Notes: generated from the sequence alone by a model not told the origin. Counted from the stretch's first letter, positions 13,826 through 25,636 are shown. The stretch: 64,000 bases of DNA from Biscogniauxia marginata (GCA_022695795.1 MU404100.1:186001-250000); one strand, 5' to 3'. Numbers and translations: made by a program.

Positions 13826-15243
13826 GAAGTCTATCCGCCTCATTTCTCGGAGGCATGGGACCGAATGGTTGCCAATCTATGCCCCGGCCGGCAAGGTTAA
13901 CCGGATGGAGAGATTCCCAATATCGAGTCTTCAACATCCTCGTCATCTAAAGAAGATGGCTCGCAGGGTTACCAACACGTCGATATACCCAACCTAGCTT
14001 CCCAAGATGATGCTGTTGGACCGCCGCCATCTTCAGTGCAGGCGTAAGGCTCGCACAATCTTAAATGCGGAGGCTTAATTGCACATATGGTCAGAGATCC
14101 TAAACCCTAGGATTACTGACGCGAACTTCTTATTCTCAATACCCTGAGCGTTCATTCTTTATTTTGCTCGGCGTTACCGCAAGCCCGCTACTGCTCCTAA
14201 CCCATATAAGGGCACCGAAATATTTCGATATCTCGGCCAACCTTAAATTCCTACTTTGTCTCCCATCACCGTTCGTAGCAATGGCACGCAGGAAAGTTCA
14301 CCGACGAGAGAACAGGACCTGGACTGGTTAGGAACTGAAGGGGGATTTCATGTCCTTTACGTTCGACGAAAAGCTCAACCTTGGTGGATCTGTCTCACTC
14401 AACAGACCCTAACATGAAGCTTACGGATCGATATGGGCACATGCGGTACGCAGACTGGTATATGATGAACGATCAAGGTTGCAGACGGCTCAGGAAGCAA
14501 TCACGTTTTTTTTAGCTTATGCATCTTTGTAATGATAGTCACGAACGATCAAGAGCGACGCGATAAGAACGGTAACATTTGAGGGGTGTTGGACCTCGTC
14601 AGTGGTTTTTGTTTTTCATCTTCTCATGGCCTACCTGATTTTGGTTGGGTCGTGAAAGAGAGGTAGAGAGGTCTTAGATAAAGATGCGAATCTTGAAAAA
14701 AAAAGTTTCACCCCAGGCATTGTTTTTGGCACGACAAGAATACAAATGTTCTAGCACGTGAACGAGCGTGAAAGTATTATTTCGTCTACTGATCCCTTAA
14801 TTCTCAGTCATTAATTTGTGGCCTTGCGTCTCTTCTAGTTTGATATTTCAAGTAGGCCGCTACCGCCGTTGGCTTGAATAATCCTGCTTCGCTAGATCAA
14901 CCTCAGTAAATATGTTCTCTAACTGTTGAGCCTGAGAAAAATCTTTTCTGGCAATACTGACATAAAGTAGGCATCTTTTTTACAGTAAGTTGTCTATGAG
15001 GGTACCTTATATAGAACGCTATTAATTAAGGTACAGACAACTGTTCAGTACCATTGAAGTTATCAATAGGCCTACCGTTTGGGTTTGGGGGTTGGGGAGG
15101 GTTCCCCTTTTCTCTTCTCGTATAAAGAGCAGGTCAATCTCGCCTTAGTAGTCTTCTCCTAGCCCTACCTACATGGTGTCCAGGGGATATATACTATACT
15201 ATCTTATGTACCTAAGATTAACAAAAAGGGGGGAGAGGTGGTC
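13826..15243. other. Intergenic, ste11 3' flank to dehydratase 3' end
   Basis: This is the interval between convergent 3' ends. The first 220 nt stay fairly open in the ste11 frame past two stops (see findings). Beyond that the sequence has T-rich tracts (14500-14520, 14600-14620) and ATTAATTAAGG-type AT runs near 15020, and no recognisable gene. The 3' untranslated region of each flanking gene is probably included. Confidence 0.6.
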
Positions 15244-16604
15244 TCAAATCTTGGTCGTCGTGGTGCCCCTCACGCTCAGCTGGCCGTCCTTATCCTCGAC
15301 CCAGACATCCCACCACCCGCTCCTTGCCGCCTCACCGTCGCCGCCGCCGCCGTCGTCCGAGAATTTCTTCCATTTCCGCCTGACGCAGACGCGCATGGGC
15401 TCGCCGACGTACAGGGGCGCGAGGTGCCGGTAGTCGACGGCGGCGAGGCGCTCGCCCTCGTCGGCGCGGAGCTGCGAGCCGAGGGCCGACAGCATGAGCG
15501 TCAGGGTCAGGGGCCCATGCACGAGCAGGTCGCGGTGCCCCTCGGCGTCGCGGCAGTAACCCCGGTCCAGGTGGATCGCGTGCGCGTTGAAGGTCAGCGC
15601 GCTGTAGTGGAAGAGCAGCGTCGGCGTCGGTGTGACGGTGATGGCGAAGTCCGGGGCGTAGGGGGCTAAGGGAGGAGGGGGGGAGGGGGGTTAGTGGTGG
15701 AGTTCGTGATGGGACTGATAGCCGGCGTGGGAGGATCAAATCGGGTGGGTAGGTAAATGGAAAGGGGCAGGGGATACGTACCTCTGACGACCCTACTGTT
15801 GCGACCGCCTTGCTGCCCTTCCGTCTCTGTCGTCCGTTCACGCAAGAACACCAGCGTCCTCCGCTCCGTGAGCGCATGCCCGTGATGCTCACCACCCGGG
15901 ACCTCGTCCTCGCTCACGCTCCGCAGCCTCCGCTCGTGGCTATCCCAGCGGCGCGCGAACGCGGCCTCGCCGAGGTACTCGCGCAGGACCTCGACGAAGA
16001 TCTTCTCCGACCCGGGGTTGCCCCGGGCGCTGACGTGCTCGACGCGCTCGACACACACGGCGGGGCCCGCGTCCAGCGCCAGGGCGCCGGCGTCCATGTG
16101 CGCGATCGAGCCGCCGGCCCACATGCGCCGCGTCCAGGGGCCCCCGGGGCTGTGCAGCGGGTCCGTGCCGTCCGGGCAGAGGCCGGAGGTCGGGAGCTGC
16201 AAGGGGAAATACACGAGGTGGTGCGCCGGGGGCAGCGTGTAGCTCCCCGGGGGCCCCCGCCCGGCGAACCAGTCCGCGACGGCGCCATCGTCCCGCGCGA
16301 CGGACGGACTGCTGCCGCAGCCGAGGCGGAAGTGCGGGGGTTGGCAGCTCGGCGGCAGGAAGTCGGCCAGTGCTACGTTCAGGAGATACGAGTTCGTCGG
16401 GCGCAGAACGTCCCAGGTGAGCTGCACCGGACGGGACAGCATATCTGCCCTGATGGCGTCGATGTCGAGGGCTCCTTGCGGTGAGGCATTGGTGCCGTAG
16501 CTGCGGAGAAGACGGGGTGCCGAGTGCGATTTACGCGAAGTGGCGGCGGCGGCGGCGGCGGCTTGACACCATGGCAGCAGCTTGGGGAGCTTCGGTGCTG
16601 TCAT
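15244..16604 (-). CDS. HTD2-like mitochondrial hydroxyacyl-thioester dehydratase
   Basis: Two exons, 16604-15782 and 15665-15244, with a 116-nt intron (GTACGT donor, CACTAAC branch, TTAG acceptor); 414 aa. The N-terminus (MTAPKLPKLLPWCQAA followed by an Ala run, then SRKSHSAPRLLRSYGTN) has no acidic residue and many basic ones, a mitochondrial targeting pattern. The C-terminal part holds the hotdog/MaoC-type signature (FHYSALTFNAHAIHLDRGYC then EGHRDLLVHGPLTL). The family is type 2 mitochondrial fatty-acid synthesis 3-hydroxyacyl-ACP dehydratase (Htd2) and related mesaconyl-CoA hydratase-like proteins. The likely role is the dehydration step of mitochondrial FAS (lipoate precursor), by family inference. 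Base composition is very GC-rich compared with neighbouring genes, so several long antisense ORFs are shadows. The gene starts head-to-head with DNA ligase. Confidence 0.85.
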
Positions 16605-17137
16605 ATTGTCATCTTGAAGTCTGTCTCACGCAAATACTGACATGAGTTGGGGATGCGATGCACCCAAGGTAAGGTAGGGTACGTTAGGTAGTAGGTAGGT
16701 ACCTAAGTAGCAGGTACGGATACGGGGTGAGATAGATGTACGCTAGTGTTCTTATCGATGAGAAGTGCAGTTTTATCGATAAAGCTCGACGAACACAGTG
16801 TTCAGGCCTAGCCAATCGGCACTGTAAGCTGCCTGCCAGGCAGGTACCTACCTAGGTACATAAACTAGGGCTGGGTCTTGGCGTTCGCGTCACCGTCCAA
16901 TTTACGCGGGTCGCAAAGCAGGCGCCAGGCGCGTTAATGTCACGTCCGACGAGTCAAGAGAAAGCGCCCTCCCTCCTGCCTTGCCAGTAGCCTATGAATC
17001 CATCTCGCATCCCTTATGCAACCAAGTTTTCGCCTGGACACATTGGGCTCATTACATTTCAACTGACATTCTCCGGTCTGGCTTCTCGCCACCTCTGCCT
17101 CCGTATCGCGACGAGGACGTCTACGAGGCTCTTCGCC
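16605..17137. promoter_or_regulatory. Shared divergent promoter, dehydratase / DNA ligase
   Basis: 533 bp separates the two ATGs. Two blocks of TAGGTA/ACCTAGGTACC motif lie at 16677-16710 and 16838-16860. Three CGCG cores cluster at 16884-16935: TTCGCGTC, TTACGCGGG and GGCGCGTTAA. The second contains ACGCG on the plus strand and the third contains AACGCG on the minus strand, resembling MBF/MCB elements that control S-phase genes such as CDC9 in yeasts. Function here is inference. Confidence 0.45.
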
Positions 17138-20100
17138 ATGGCACCCAAACAAGCTACGCTGGGGTATGTAAAGCCGTCGCAGACTACCTTAGGGTTGGTG
17201 GTGGCCCTCTCCAAGCCCAATTGGCAGATATCCCTGCTATATCTTGCGACCGAGGACCGGCGTCTGCTGACATTACCACGCAGAAAATTCTTCAGCCAGC
17301 CCGACGGCACCAAACCTGCACCCACTCAGCAGACGACGCTTTCCTTCGCCACCAAGTTGGGCAGGAAGAAGAAGGATGAAACCGACGCTCCTGCGAGTAC
17401 GAAAGAAAGCCCGGCTGCGAAGGTAAAAGACGAAGTCGATGCCGAGGAGAGTGAGAAGCCCGCAAAAGGTCAGGAATTGCTACGACACTGCCACTTGGTG
17501 TTTCCTGCTGATCTCTATACAAGCAGGCACCAAGAAGCGCTCGCGATCTAGCCAATCCCCAAAGAGAAAGGCCAGCAAATCACCCGCCAAAGTCAAAGTC
17601 GAGGAGCCTGAGGAGAAGCTAGAGGAAGAAGAGGAGGAGGAGGAGGAAGCTCCCATAACGAAGCGGCAGAGGAGAAACCGTCCCCGGATTGAAGACGACT
17701 CGGACGAAGGAAAGGATGAGGTCATGGCAGATGCGGAACCGGTGACACCGAAGAAGCAGAAGCGGAAGCGTGCCACGAAAAAATCCCCCGAGAAAGCTTC
17801 CCCCGAGAAAACTTCCCCTGAGAAAACTTCCCCTGAGAAAACTTCCCCTAAGAAAGCTTCCCCTAAGAAATCTTCCCCTAAAAAGAAAAAATCGCCAAAA
17901 CCTAAAGACGAGGACGAAGAGGCGAAAGAAAAGGTCGGTTCTGAGTCGGCATCGGAAGTAGAGAATGAGGGAGAGTCCGAAGCTGAAAAGCCCGCGGTTG
18001 CTGTAAAAGCTCGGGAGAAGATTCATACTATACTAACGACCAAGATGGAGAATCCGTATCCCGACTGGGAAGCTGGAACTCCCGTCCCCTATGCCGCGCT
18101 ATGTACTACCTTCTCACTTGTCGAACTTATAACCAAACGACTCCAGATCACAGAGTATTGCGCTCTGTTTCTTCGTCAAGTACTCCGACTAACCCCCGAC
18201 GACCTCCTTCCTACTGTACTTCTAATGGTCAATAAACTGGCCCCGGACTACGCCGGCATCGAGCTTGGAATTGGCGAATCGCTGATCATGAAGGCCATAG
18301 GGGAGACGACTGGGCGTAGTCTACAGATTATCAAGGCCGATCAGAAAGAAATCGGCGACCTCGGGCTCGTCGCTGTCAAGAGTCGCTCGACTCAACCTAC
18401 CATGTTCAAACCTAAGCCTTTGACGGTAAGGGGTGTTCACAAAGGCCTTATGGACATTGCCACCGTCTCAGGGAATGGTGCCCAGGGTAGAAAGGTGGAC
18501 GGTATCAAGAAACTCCTTTCTGCTGCTGATTCTCATTTGAATGGTAAAATCGATATTAGTAAGGACAAGGGCGGCCCGAGTGAGGCCAAGTATATTATCC
18601 GGTTCCTCGAAGGCAAGCTTCGACTTGGGCTGGCTGAGAGGACGGTGCTCGTCTCTATAGCACAAGCCATGGTTTGCCACGAAGCGGAGCAAAATGGGAA
18701 AGTACCGACCACCGCGGAAGTTGAACAAGGCGAGGCTCTCTTGAAGTCGGTGTACAGGTATGTCACGTTTCCAATTCAAAACCGTCCAGCGTCCCTAACG
18801 GTAACAGTGAATTACCTAGCTGGGATGTGATCATCCCCGCCATGGTCAAGAACGGTATTATGAATTTGAAGGAAACCTGCAAGCTCCGCCCAGGTGTTCC
18901 CCTCAAGCCTATGTTGGCAAAGCCAACCAAAGCGATTACTGAGGTTCTGGATCGGTTTGAAAACCAAACTTTCACCTGCGAGTACAAGTATGACGGCGAG
19001 CGAGCACAGATTCATTATGTTGCTAAAGAACGCTCTGACGACTACATCGAGACCTTACCTGGGGCTACGAAAGAAGCCGCGAAGGGTATCGCGTCCATCT
19101 TTTCAAGAAACTCTGAAGACTTGTCTAAGAAGTATCCCGATATTCTGGCCAAGCTTCACACGTGGGTCAAAGAGGGCACTAAGAGTTTCGTGCTAGACTG
19201 CGAGACCGTAGCCTGGGATGTCCTAGGAAAGAAGGTCCTGCCATTCCAGCAACTCATGACGAGAAAGAAGAAGGATGTTAAGGTTGAAGACGTCAAAGTC
19301 AAGGTTTGCGTCTTTGCTTTCGATCTACTCTACTTAAATGGTGATGCCATCGTCGAAAAGCCCTTACGGGAACGCCGCGAACTGCTACATAAGGCTTTCA
19401 GCCCGGTCGAGGGCGAGTTCGCATTCGCCACTCACATGAACGGCCAGGAGCTTGAAGAGATCCAAACCTTCCTTGATGAAAGCGTCAAAGCATCCTGTGA
19501 GGGTCTGATGGTCAAAATGCTGGACGGACCGGAGAGCGGATACGAACCTAGCAAACGAAGTCGCAACTGGCTCAAGGTAAGAACATAGCATACTTTCCCA
19601 TTCGAATCAGCAACGGATCCCTTGGCTAACAAGCAACAGATCAAAAAGGACTACCTGTCCGGCGTGGGCGACTCGCTCGACCTCGTCGTCCTCGGCGCCT
19701 ACTATGGCAAGGGAAAGCGCACCTCGGTCTACGGGGCCTTCCTCCTGGCGTGCTACAACGCGGCATCGGAGACGTATGAGACGGTGTGCAATATCGGCAC
19801 GGGGTTCTCAGAGCAGGTGCTCGAGGAGCTGCACGCGCAGCTCTCGGCCATCGTCATCGGCCAGCCCAAGCCGTTCTATGCGCACTCGGCGGGCAACCAG
19901 CACCAGCCCGACGTCTGGCTCGAGCCACGCTACGTGTGGGAGGTGCGCACGGCCGACCTGACGCTGAGCTCGCGCTACAAGGCGGCCTGCAAGGAGGGGA
20001 TCGACCCGGCGGGCGAGAAGGGCATCAGCCTCCGCTTCCCGCGCTTCATTAAAGTCCGCGACGACAAGAAGCCCGACGAGGCAACGGCTAGCAGGCAAGT

Positions 20101-20176
20101 GGCCGAGATGTACCGCAAGCAGGAGAGCGTCGCCAAGAACAAGGGGCCCTCAGTCGATGACGACTTTGAGTACTGA
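17138..20176 (+). CDS. cdc9: ATP-dependent DNA ligase I
   Basis: Five exons: 17138-17163, 17284-17468, 17527-18757, 18808-19576, 19640-20176; 915 aa. Introns are 120, 58, 50 and 63 nt. The PCNA-interacting motif QATLGKFF spans intron 1. Then follow a disordered acidic/Lys-rich region with seven SPEK/SPKK repeats, a DNA-binding domain, and the adenylation domain with catalytic Lys in KYDGER (about residue 541). Further nucleotidyltransferase motifs are DCETVAWD, EGLMVKML and SRNWLKIKKDYL, and an OB-fold carries the C-terminus. It seals Okazaki fragments and repair nicks in the nucleus using ATP, per the family. An in-frame ATG at 16994 would add 48 residues of mitochondrial-targeting character, so two isoforms are plausible (see findings). 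The last exon is markedly GC-richer than exons 1-4. Confidence 0.95.
17784..17888 (+). repeat. Seven tandem 15-nt repeats (SPEK/SPKK) in cdc9
   Basis: The 15-nt unit encodes Ser-Pro-Glu/Lys-Lys-Ala/Thr/Ser and occurs seven times with only a few substitutions, including GAG to AAG. The peptide resembles the minor-groove-binding SPKK motif of histone H1 tails and forms S-P-x-K CDK-type sites. Near identity of the units suggests recent slippage, so repeat number may vary between strains. Confidence 0.85.
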
Positions 20177-21332
20177 TGATGTGGTGGGGATTGTTGATAG
20201 GAAGAAGAAGAAGAAAAAAAGGAAAAGGGAAAGGGGAGGGAAGGAAGGGAAGGGAAATCTTTGCTCATGTGTTATCATTAGTGTTGTTATGCATTACATA
20301 GGCGTTTTAAAAAAGAGAGAGCATAGTAGAAAAAAGAAGAGAGGATAAATCAGAGAAGGATTTATGGTCTCTTGTTTTTTCTTTTTTTTCTTTTTTTTTT
20401 TAATTTGATTCTTCGTAATGGCTACAGGGGGTCGTGGGAGGAGGAGAGGGGAAGAGGAAGGGGGAGGGGGTTGATGATATATGTATAGTTAGATATGTAC
20501 CTAGGTACGGATATGAATGACCTTACTACCTAAGTACCTCTGCTACTATCTAGCCTTTTCTCCCTCCGCCTCTCCCCCGTTTTTTTAGTATTGTTCGAGT
20601 TGGGAGGGGAGTAAAACTGGGAAGACAGGTAATTCAGAGATGGATAGGTGGATGGGTGGATGGTAATAAGTAAAATAAGGTAGTCAAGTTTGACAAGGGA
20701 GAGAACCGGGGGGTTTGGAGGATTCTCTCGATTTAAGGAAAACCTTGATTACCTTTGTAACAGGTAGGTCAAAAACAAACGGGGTAATTAATGATAACTT
20801 GAACCCTTTTCTTTTTTCTTGCGTTACTTATCGTTTTACGCAAGGTTAGCCAATTAATTAGGTACGTGTAGGATCATTTGAAAGTTTTATTTATAATTTT
20901 TAATAGGGTAGGTTTACCTAGGTGATATCATCATGTTTCCCCTCCCCTTTTCATCATCACATGCTAATGTCATCTAAATGCGAGCGCCTCATAGATGGAA
21001 AATATTCCGCGCAGAAAACTTTGGCGAATTCCCCTTTCCTCCACCCCCCATGGTGCCTCCAGCCATCTATACAGTACTCGTGTAATGTTGTGAGCGTTTT
21101 TGTTTCGATTTATCAAATCCCGCCCACCGGCTTCGATAACTCCAATAGCGCCCCATGGTATAATATCATCACAAATACCCATCTTTCTGGCTCCGTGCCC
21201 CCCCATTTAACGCCGTGCAATGCTTGGACTGAAATGCAAAAAAAAACGCCAAGTCGCTCGTGTCCTAAGATGGGTCCCGCCGGCATATACATATAGGATT
21301 AAGTTAGTCATCTTTCGTCTCGTCTCCTCATC
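20177..21332. other. Intergenic between convergent cdc9 and protease genes
   Basis: A purine-rich low-complexity block (about 20196-20260, GAAGAAG and GGGAAAGG runs) follows the cdc9 stop, then T-runs at 20376-20402 and more GGGGAGG sequence to 20470. TACCTAGGTA-type motifs occur at 20498-20510 and 20912-20922. The ORF at 20922-21296 has no recognisable features and overlaps the likely 3' untranslated region of the protease gene. Confidence 0.6.
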
Positions 21333-22819
21333 TTATATCATCGTAACGAACGTCGCCGCACCGACGGCGGCAAATAGAGCCCATATCGTAGACACCGATG
21401 CGATTATAGCGGGGGCCGAGGAATTCTCGTCTTCTCCCAGCCCGGCATTGCCATTACCGCTACTCGTTGCGACACCCTCGGTTGCTTGGACCGAGTTGGA
21501 CACGAGCGTGGCGTCTGGGACCGCCGAGTCGCTTGCAATCTCCTGGATGTTGGACTCGGTCGCGTTGAAGTTTGTCTGCGCGAGCGAGATTTGGTTGTTA
21601 TCGAGGTCGTACACAATATATGCCGACCGCAGGAAGGTGTCGCCGAGGACGTTCGTGCCCGTGCCGGCCGGTGCGATACCGAACAGGCAAGCCGGGACGC
21701 CATTGGAGAATGCCGGGCGCTGGCCGCTCGTAGTTACTAAGTCAAGAACAAGTTCATTCATCTCGACAGAAATCGTGGGCTCGGAAAATGTGAAGTTCAC
21801 AGTCGCAGTCTCGTCAGCTAAGGAGCATGGCACGTAAGCGGCGCCATCGCTCTCAACATACTGAGCATTAACTTGCTCATAAATGCTGTCCGCCATCGTA
21901 TCAGGTAGGTACGTGAGCGATGAGCCGGAATCCAGCAGGACAGCAAGAGCTTGGTTTGAGGCAATTTCCGTATCTCCCACGTGCAAAGACGTCAAAGTGA
22001 TCAGGAATTCTGAATAGATGCCACCATCCGCCTGGATTGGGAGCGTCTGCAGGTTCCCGACGTATTTCTCCGTATCAACTCCTCCGAATAGAATGCTGCC
22101 CGTGTTTGCGTCCAAGTCGTTTAGCCACAAGCTGTAGGCATTCCTCTGGATCTGTCCCGAGGAGACCATCGTCATCGGTAGATTTTCGTACGGTTCCAGC
22201 TGTGCCCTCCCAACTTGAACCTCATTGACCGCGTAGCCAATGCCGAGGATACCCTGCCCAGACGTGCTCTCATAACCAATACCGAATTGTAGCCGCTCTA
22301 TCGTCGATCCTCCAATGGTGATCGTGTCCGAAACATAGTCCCCGCTAGCCCCTGAACCGTCGACATAGGAGATATTGAACCAGCTCCCGACATATTCATA
22401 AGTAGAAGAATCGTTCGCCGTGTACGTGCCGGCAAATGAGCAAGGCCGGGACCTCGCAGAACAGAGACCTGAAGAAGGTGTGTTTACCCAAAGGTCACTG
22501 CTACCGGTATCGAGGTGCATCCGTACGGGCTGTCCAGGAGTGCCTATTGTGCCATTGACAAAGTAGAGTGTTTCCTGCCAAGAGTCAGTGACGAACCCGG
22601 AGTGCCCTAGTGATATAAACTAACTTCATTGTCTAAGCTCGCCCGGATGGTATCTCTCCGCCGTAGTCGATCTCGGTGTACTGGGTTTGGGACGGCTTTC
22701 CTCTGCGTAGACAGGCTCACGACTTTCGGTTGTCCGACACCACTCTGCAAATTCCGTGCATCTGCCGGTGCAGATGATGCTATGGCTGCCACTAGGGCGA
22801 AAGCTGCTATCAACTTCAT
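21333..22819 (-). CDS. GPI-anchored aspartic protease, yapsin-like
   Basis: Two exons, 22819-22625 and 22574-21333, with a 50-nt intron (GTTAGT donor, CTGAC branch, GGCAG acceptor); 478 aa. There is a signal peptide of about 20 residues (MKLIAAFALVAAIASSAPA). The propeptide ends near a basic RLRRR site. The catalytic lobes carry LDTGSSDLW (about residue 85) and LLDSGSSLTYLP. The C-terminus has a Ser/Asn-rich stretch followed by a hydrophobic tail (IIASVSTIWALFAAVGAA), typical of a GPI attachment signal. Pepsin family A1; the anchor makes a yapsin/OpsB-type wall or membrane protease the best fit. Processing at the basic site is inference. It is convergent with cdc9 and its promoter faces a long gene-free region. 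Confidence 0.9.
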
Positions 22820-25478
22820 ATTGAGTTGTGGATGCTAGTAGACTGTAACCGAAAAAAGAAAACCGCTGGACCACTTGTGTTCCCGCCTGTGGCTCCTAAA
22901 TATGAAGCACAACACACAACTTGCTATAACCCAAACATGGAGGGGGATGGGTATAGATTACTTTAGCGTCGTTTCTAAATGTATGCCACGCAATGCCAAT
23001 GGTGGAGGTGAAGCGATTATCCAACCGGTGGAACAGCTTCGTCATTCATGCGCGGCCTGGTTGGGGTTGTAAGATTTAAGGCGGAAGTCAAAAGTCAAAA
23101 GTCAAACGACAAGATGACGATAAGAAGACCGAGGGTGCGAGAGGATTACTGTTAAAGAGGAAACACTATTGTCTCGAGAGATTCAGAGGTCGCTGCAGTG
23201 ATGTGCGTTACCGTTCCGTATGTATCCTTGCAAGGCTGAGGAAGACAGAAACACAGGCAACAGTCGCCAAGTTCGGACCGTGATCGAGAGTGAGCCATAG
23301 GAGTCTTGCCAAGGTACTTGGTAGTCTCACACATTTCCCTCGCCGCAAGACAGAGATCCCATGTACCTACACAGCCAGGGTGTAGCATCACCTAGGATGG
23401 GATTCTCGACTCGCCCGAGTCTCGACGATGACGATCGCAGCTTATGCAAGAGCAAGGGTAGCAAGGGTAACAGTCGGGAATCCCCCAGGTATGGTGGGCT
23501 TAGCGTAAACTGACGCGCGGCCCTCCCACGTCGCCTGCTCAGGGTCCTAGCCGCAAGCGAACAAGCAATAAAAGAAACTTTATGGAAAGACTGATCAAAC
23601 CCGACTGCAGCCGGCGGTATATGTCACACCTTGAAGCCGTCGCCACCGCATCTTGGGGTTTTTTTTTTCTTCTTCTCCGAACGCCGAGGAGAGCGTACTA
23701 AGCAGACTCGTAGAGAAGACAAAAAGTAGCGCAGTATGCACTAGATAGTGGTAGTGATGAGTGATTACCAAAGGCCAAGCAGAGGTCGCAAGCGGTGGGC
23801 CTCGTTCTGACACGTTGGACTGTGTCAGGCGTATAGTGAGAAAGGTAAATGCGAAGAAACAAGGCGATCAGACAGTTTTGGCAGCAACCCCCTGAGCGCC
23901 AAACATGCAGGACGCATTCTCCACCGTCTGAAGTGCCAATTGGTTCAAACAGAGTAAAAAAAGAAAGACCAGTGGCTATTAAAAAACCCCCCCGACGAAA
24001 GGAAAATAGATGTTTACCATGAGAGACGTTTGGCAGCTCTGCCGTACCGGCACACCGACTTCGCGTCGAGAGTTAAACGCTCGGATGTTGCTTCGAAAAA
24101 AAAATAATTTAATATCTCCGTCGCCCGAAATAGAAACAAACCCCCAACCCACAAAGGTACCATGTGTAGCTACGTGGTGGAATTGCCAAGACGGAGGAGG
24201 AAGAGGCCATCGCTTGATGAGCCTCACGTCTCCCGCTGCTCCCGAGGAACAGCGGCCTCGAATACTGAGGACGAAAGCATGCATCGTAGTGGACATCGGC
24301 GTTGGACGCGACCAACGGCAAGCAGCCATGTGATATTATACGACGTGGGCGGCCACGTAATCGAAGGGCTATGACGGCCAGGTTGGTCTGGTGGTGTTAT
24401 GGCAGGTATGTAGGTAAGAAGCTGGGCGTTCTCTTAAAACCGTCCGGTCCGGGGGGAATAAGAAGATAGGGGACGGGATGGGGAGAGAGCGCGAGGCCAT
24501 CCCGTTCCGCGCTTATCATATCCAACCCAGGTATACATACCCAACTTCGATATGCGGTAGGTATTAGCACGTAATATCCAATCTGCTTGGTTCGCTGGCC
24601 CGAGCTTCAGGAGCACTATCTGGAATCCGAAACATGATCTAGATTCTGAATTATTCACATGAAAGCTACCATTGATGAAACATGGTCAAATATTTGTTGT
24701 CGTTTTTTTTTTAATAGAAGGAAGTATCGTTTTAAGTTAACATGTACGTACCTTTGTAAAAATAAGTTGAAGCTAACGGGGTAGGAACTTTACAAGGTAT
24801 ATTTCTAAAACGAGGCCTAACTAATAATACCTACCAGTGCTCTTAGTTTAAGACCTCTGATACAAGTCACGATTCGATCAATGTTCATTCCTATGAATAT
24901 TCCCGAGAACCTGGTAACTTCAAGCTCTCAAGCTCTAACAATCGAGAAATTCAACTTGTTCGCAAAGCCAATATTATATGTTTAACAGTCAAGCACTTCC
25001 CTTCCCCCTTTCTCCTCTTCCCCGCGAAGTGCCATACCACCCAGATGCATTGCCGAGTGAGATCGAAAGCCTTCTTCAACGTCTTTTCCAGCTGTTGGAG
25101 CCTTAGACCATTAGTGGCCTCGCAGCAGCCGCACCTTATCGATATATGTATATGTTGTAGCTTCATTCCGCCAGGTACCGTACGCCCTTGGAGACCCCTG
25201 CCCGTCTTATGACCTGTTAGCTCGAGCTATGTAACACCTAAAAATTAAAAAAAGATCGCGAACCAATGAGCCACGGTTATATCCTTCTGCCTAGGAGAAG
25301 GCTGCTATGTATCCGAGGGAAGATCTGAGGCTAGGTTGCAACTATTTATTTGTTGTTTGTCCTCAGCTCTCATGGAGAGAAGACCATGTTACGACGGGCA
25401 AGGAGAGTGAACTTGCTTATCGTGAGTAAAATAAGACGGCCTAGGTTCTGCGCATTTTCTCGGAGAGGAAGAAAATGC

Positions 25479-25509
<31 letters not shown>

Positions 25510-25636
25510 CTCTTCTTTACCTTCCAGGTTGGTTATAGTTTGATACACGACTAGAGCGACCTCGTCCTCCCCAATACAAAAACACATATGAGTAAGCTAC
25601 CTCACCATATAGAGATAGATAACGCCGCTTTCCAGC
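22820..25636. other. Gene-free interval between protease and proteolipid genes
   Basis: Short ORFs on both strands (23152-23391, 23595-23813, the mirrored pair around 24000-24330, 24434-24658) have no known domains and no extending splice structure. A (TTC)n tract lies at 25480-25516. The right end is C/T-rich and probably carries the promoter of the proteolipid gene. Confidence 0.55.
25480..25516. repeat. (TTC)n tract
   Basis: About 37 nt of CTT/TTC triplets with a few C interruptions, about 120 bp upstream of the proteolipid ATG. Confidence 0.8.

Noticed and set aside
15810..16484. Long plus-strand ORF opposite the HTD2-like gene
   Set aside because: Antisense shadow caused by high GC content. 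The minus strand carries the recognisable dehydratase motifs and a clean intron.
23979..24374. Mirrored ORFs on both strands
   Set aside because: Overlapping frames on both strands without domains. Arg/Ser/Pro-rich translation suggests random open sequence.
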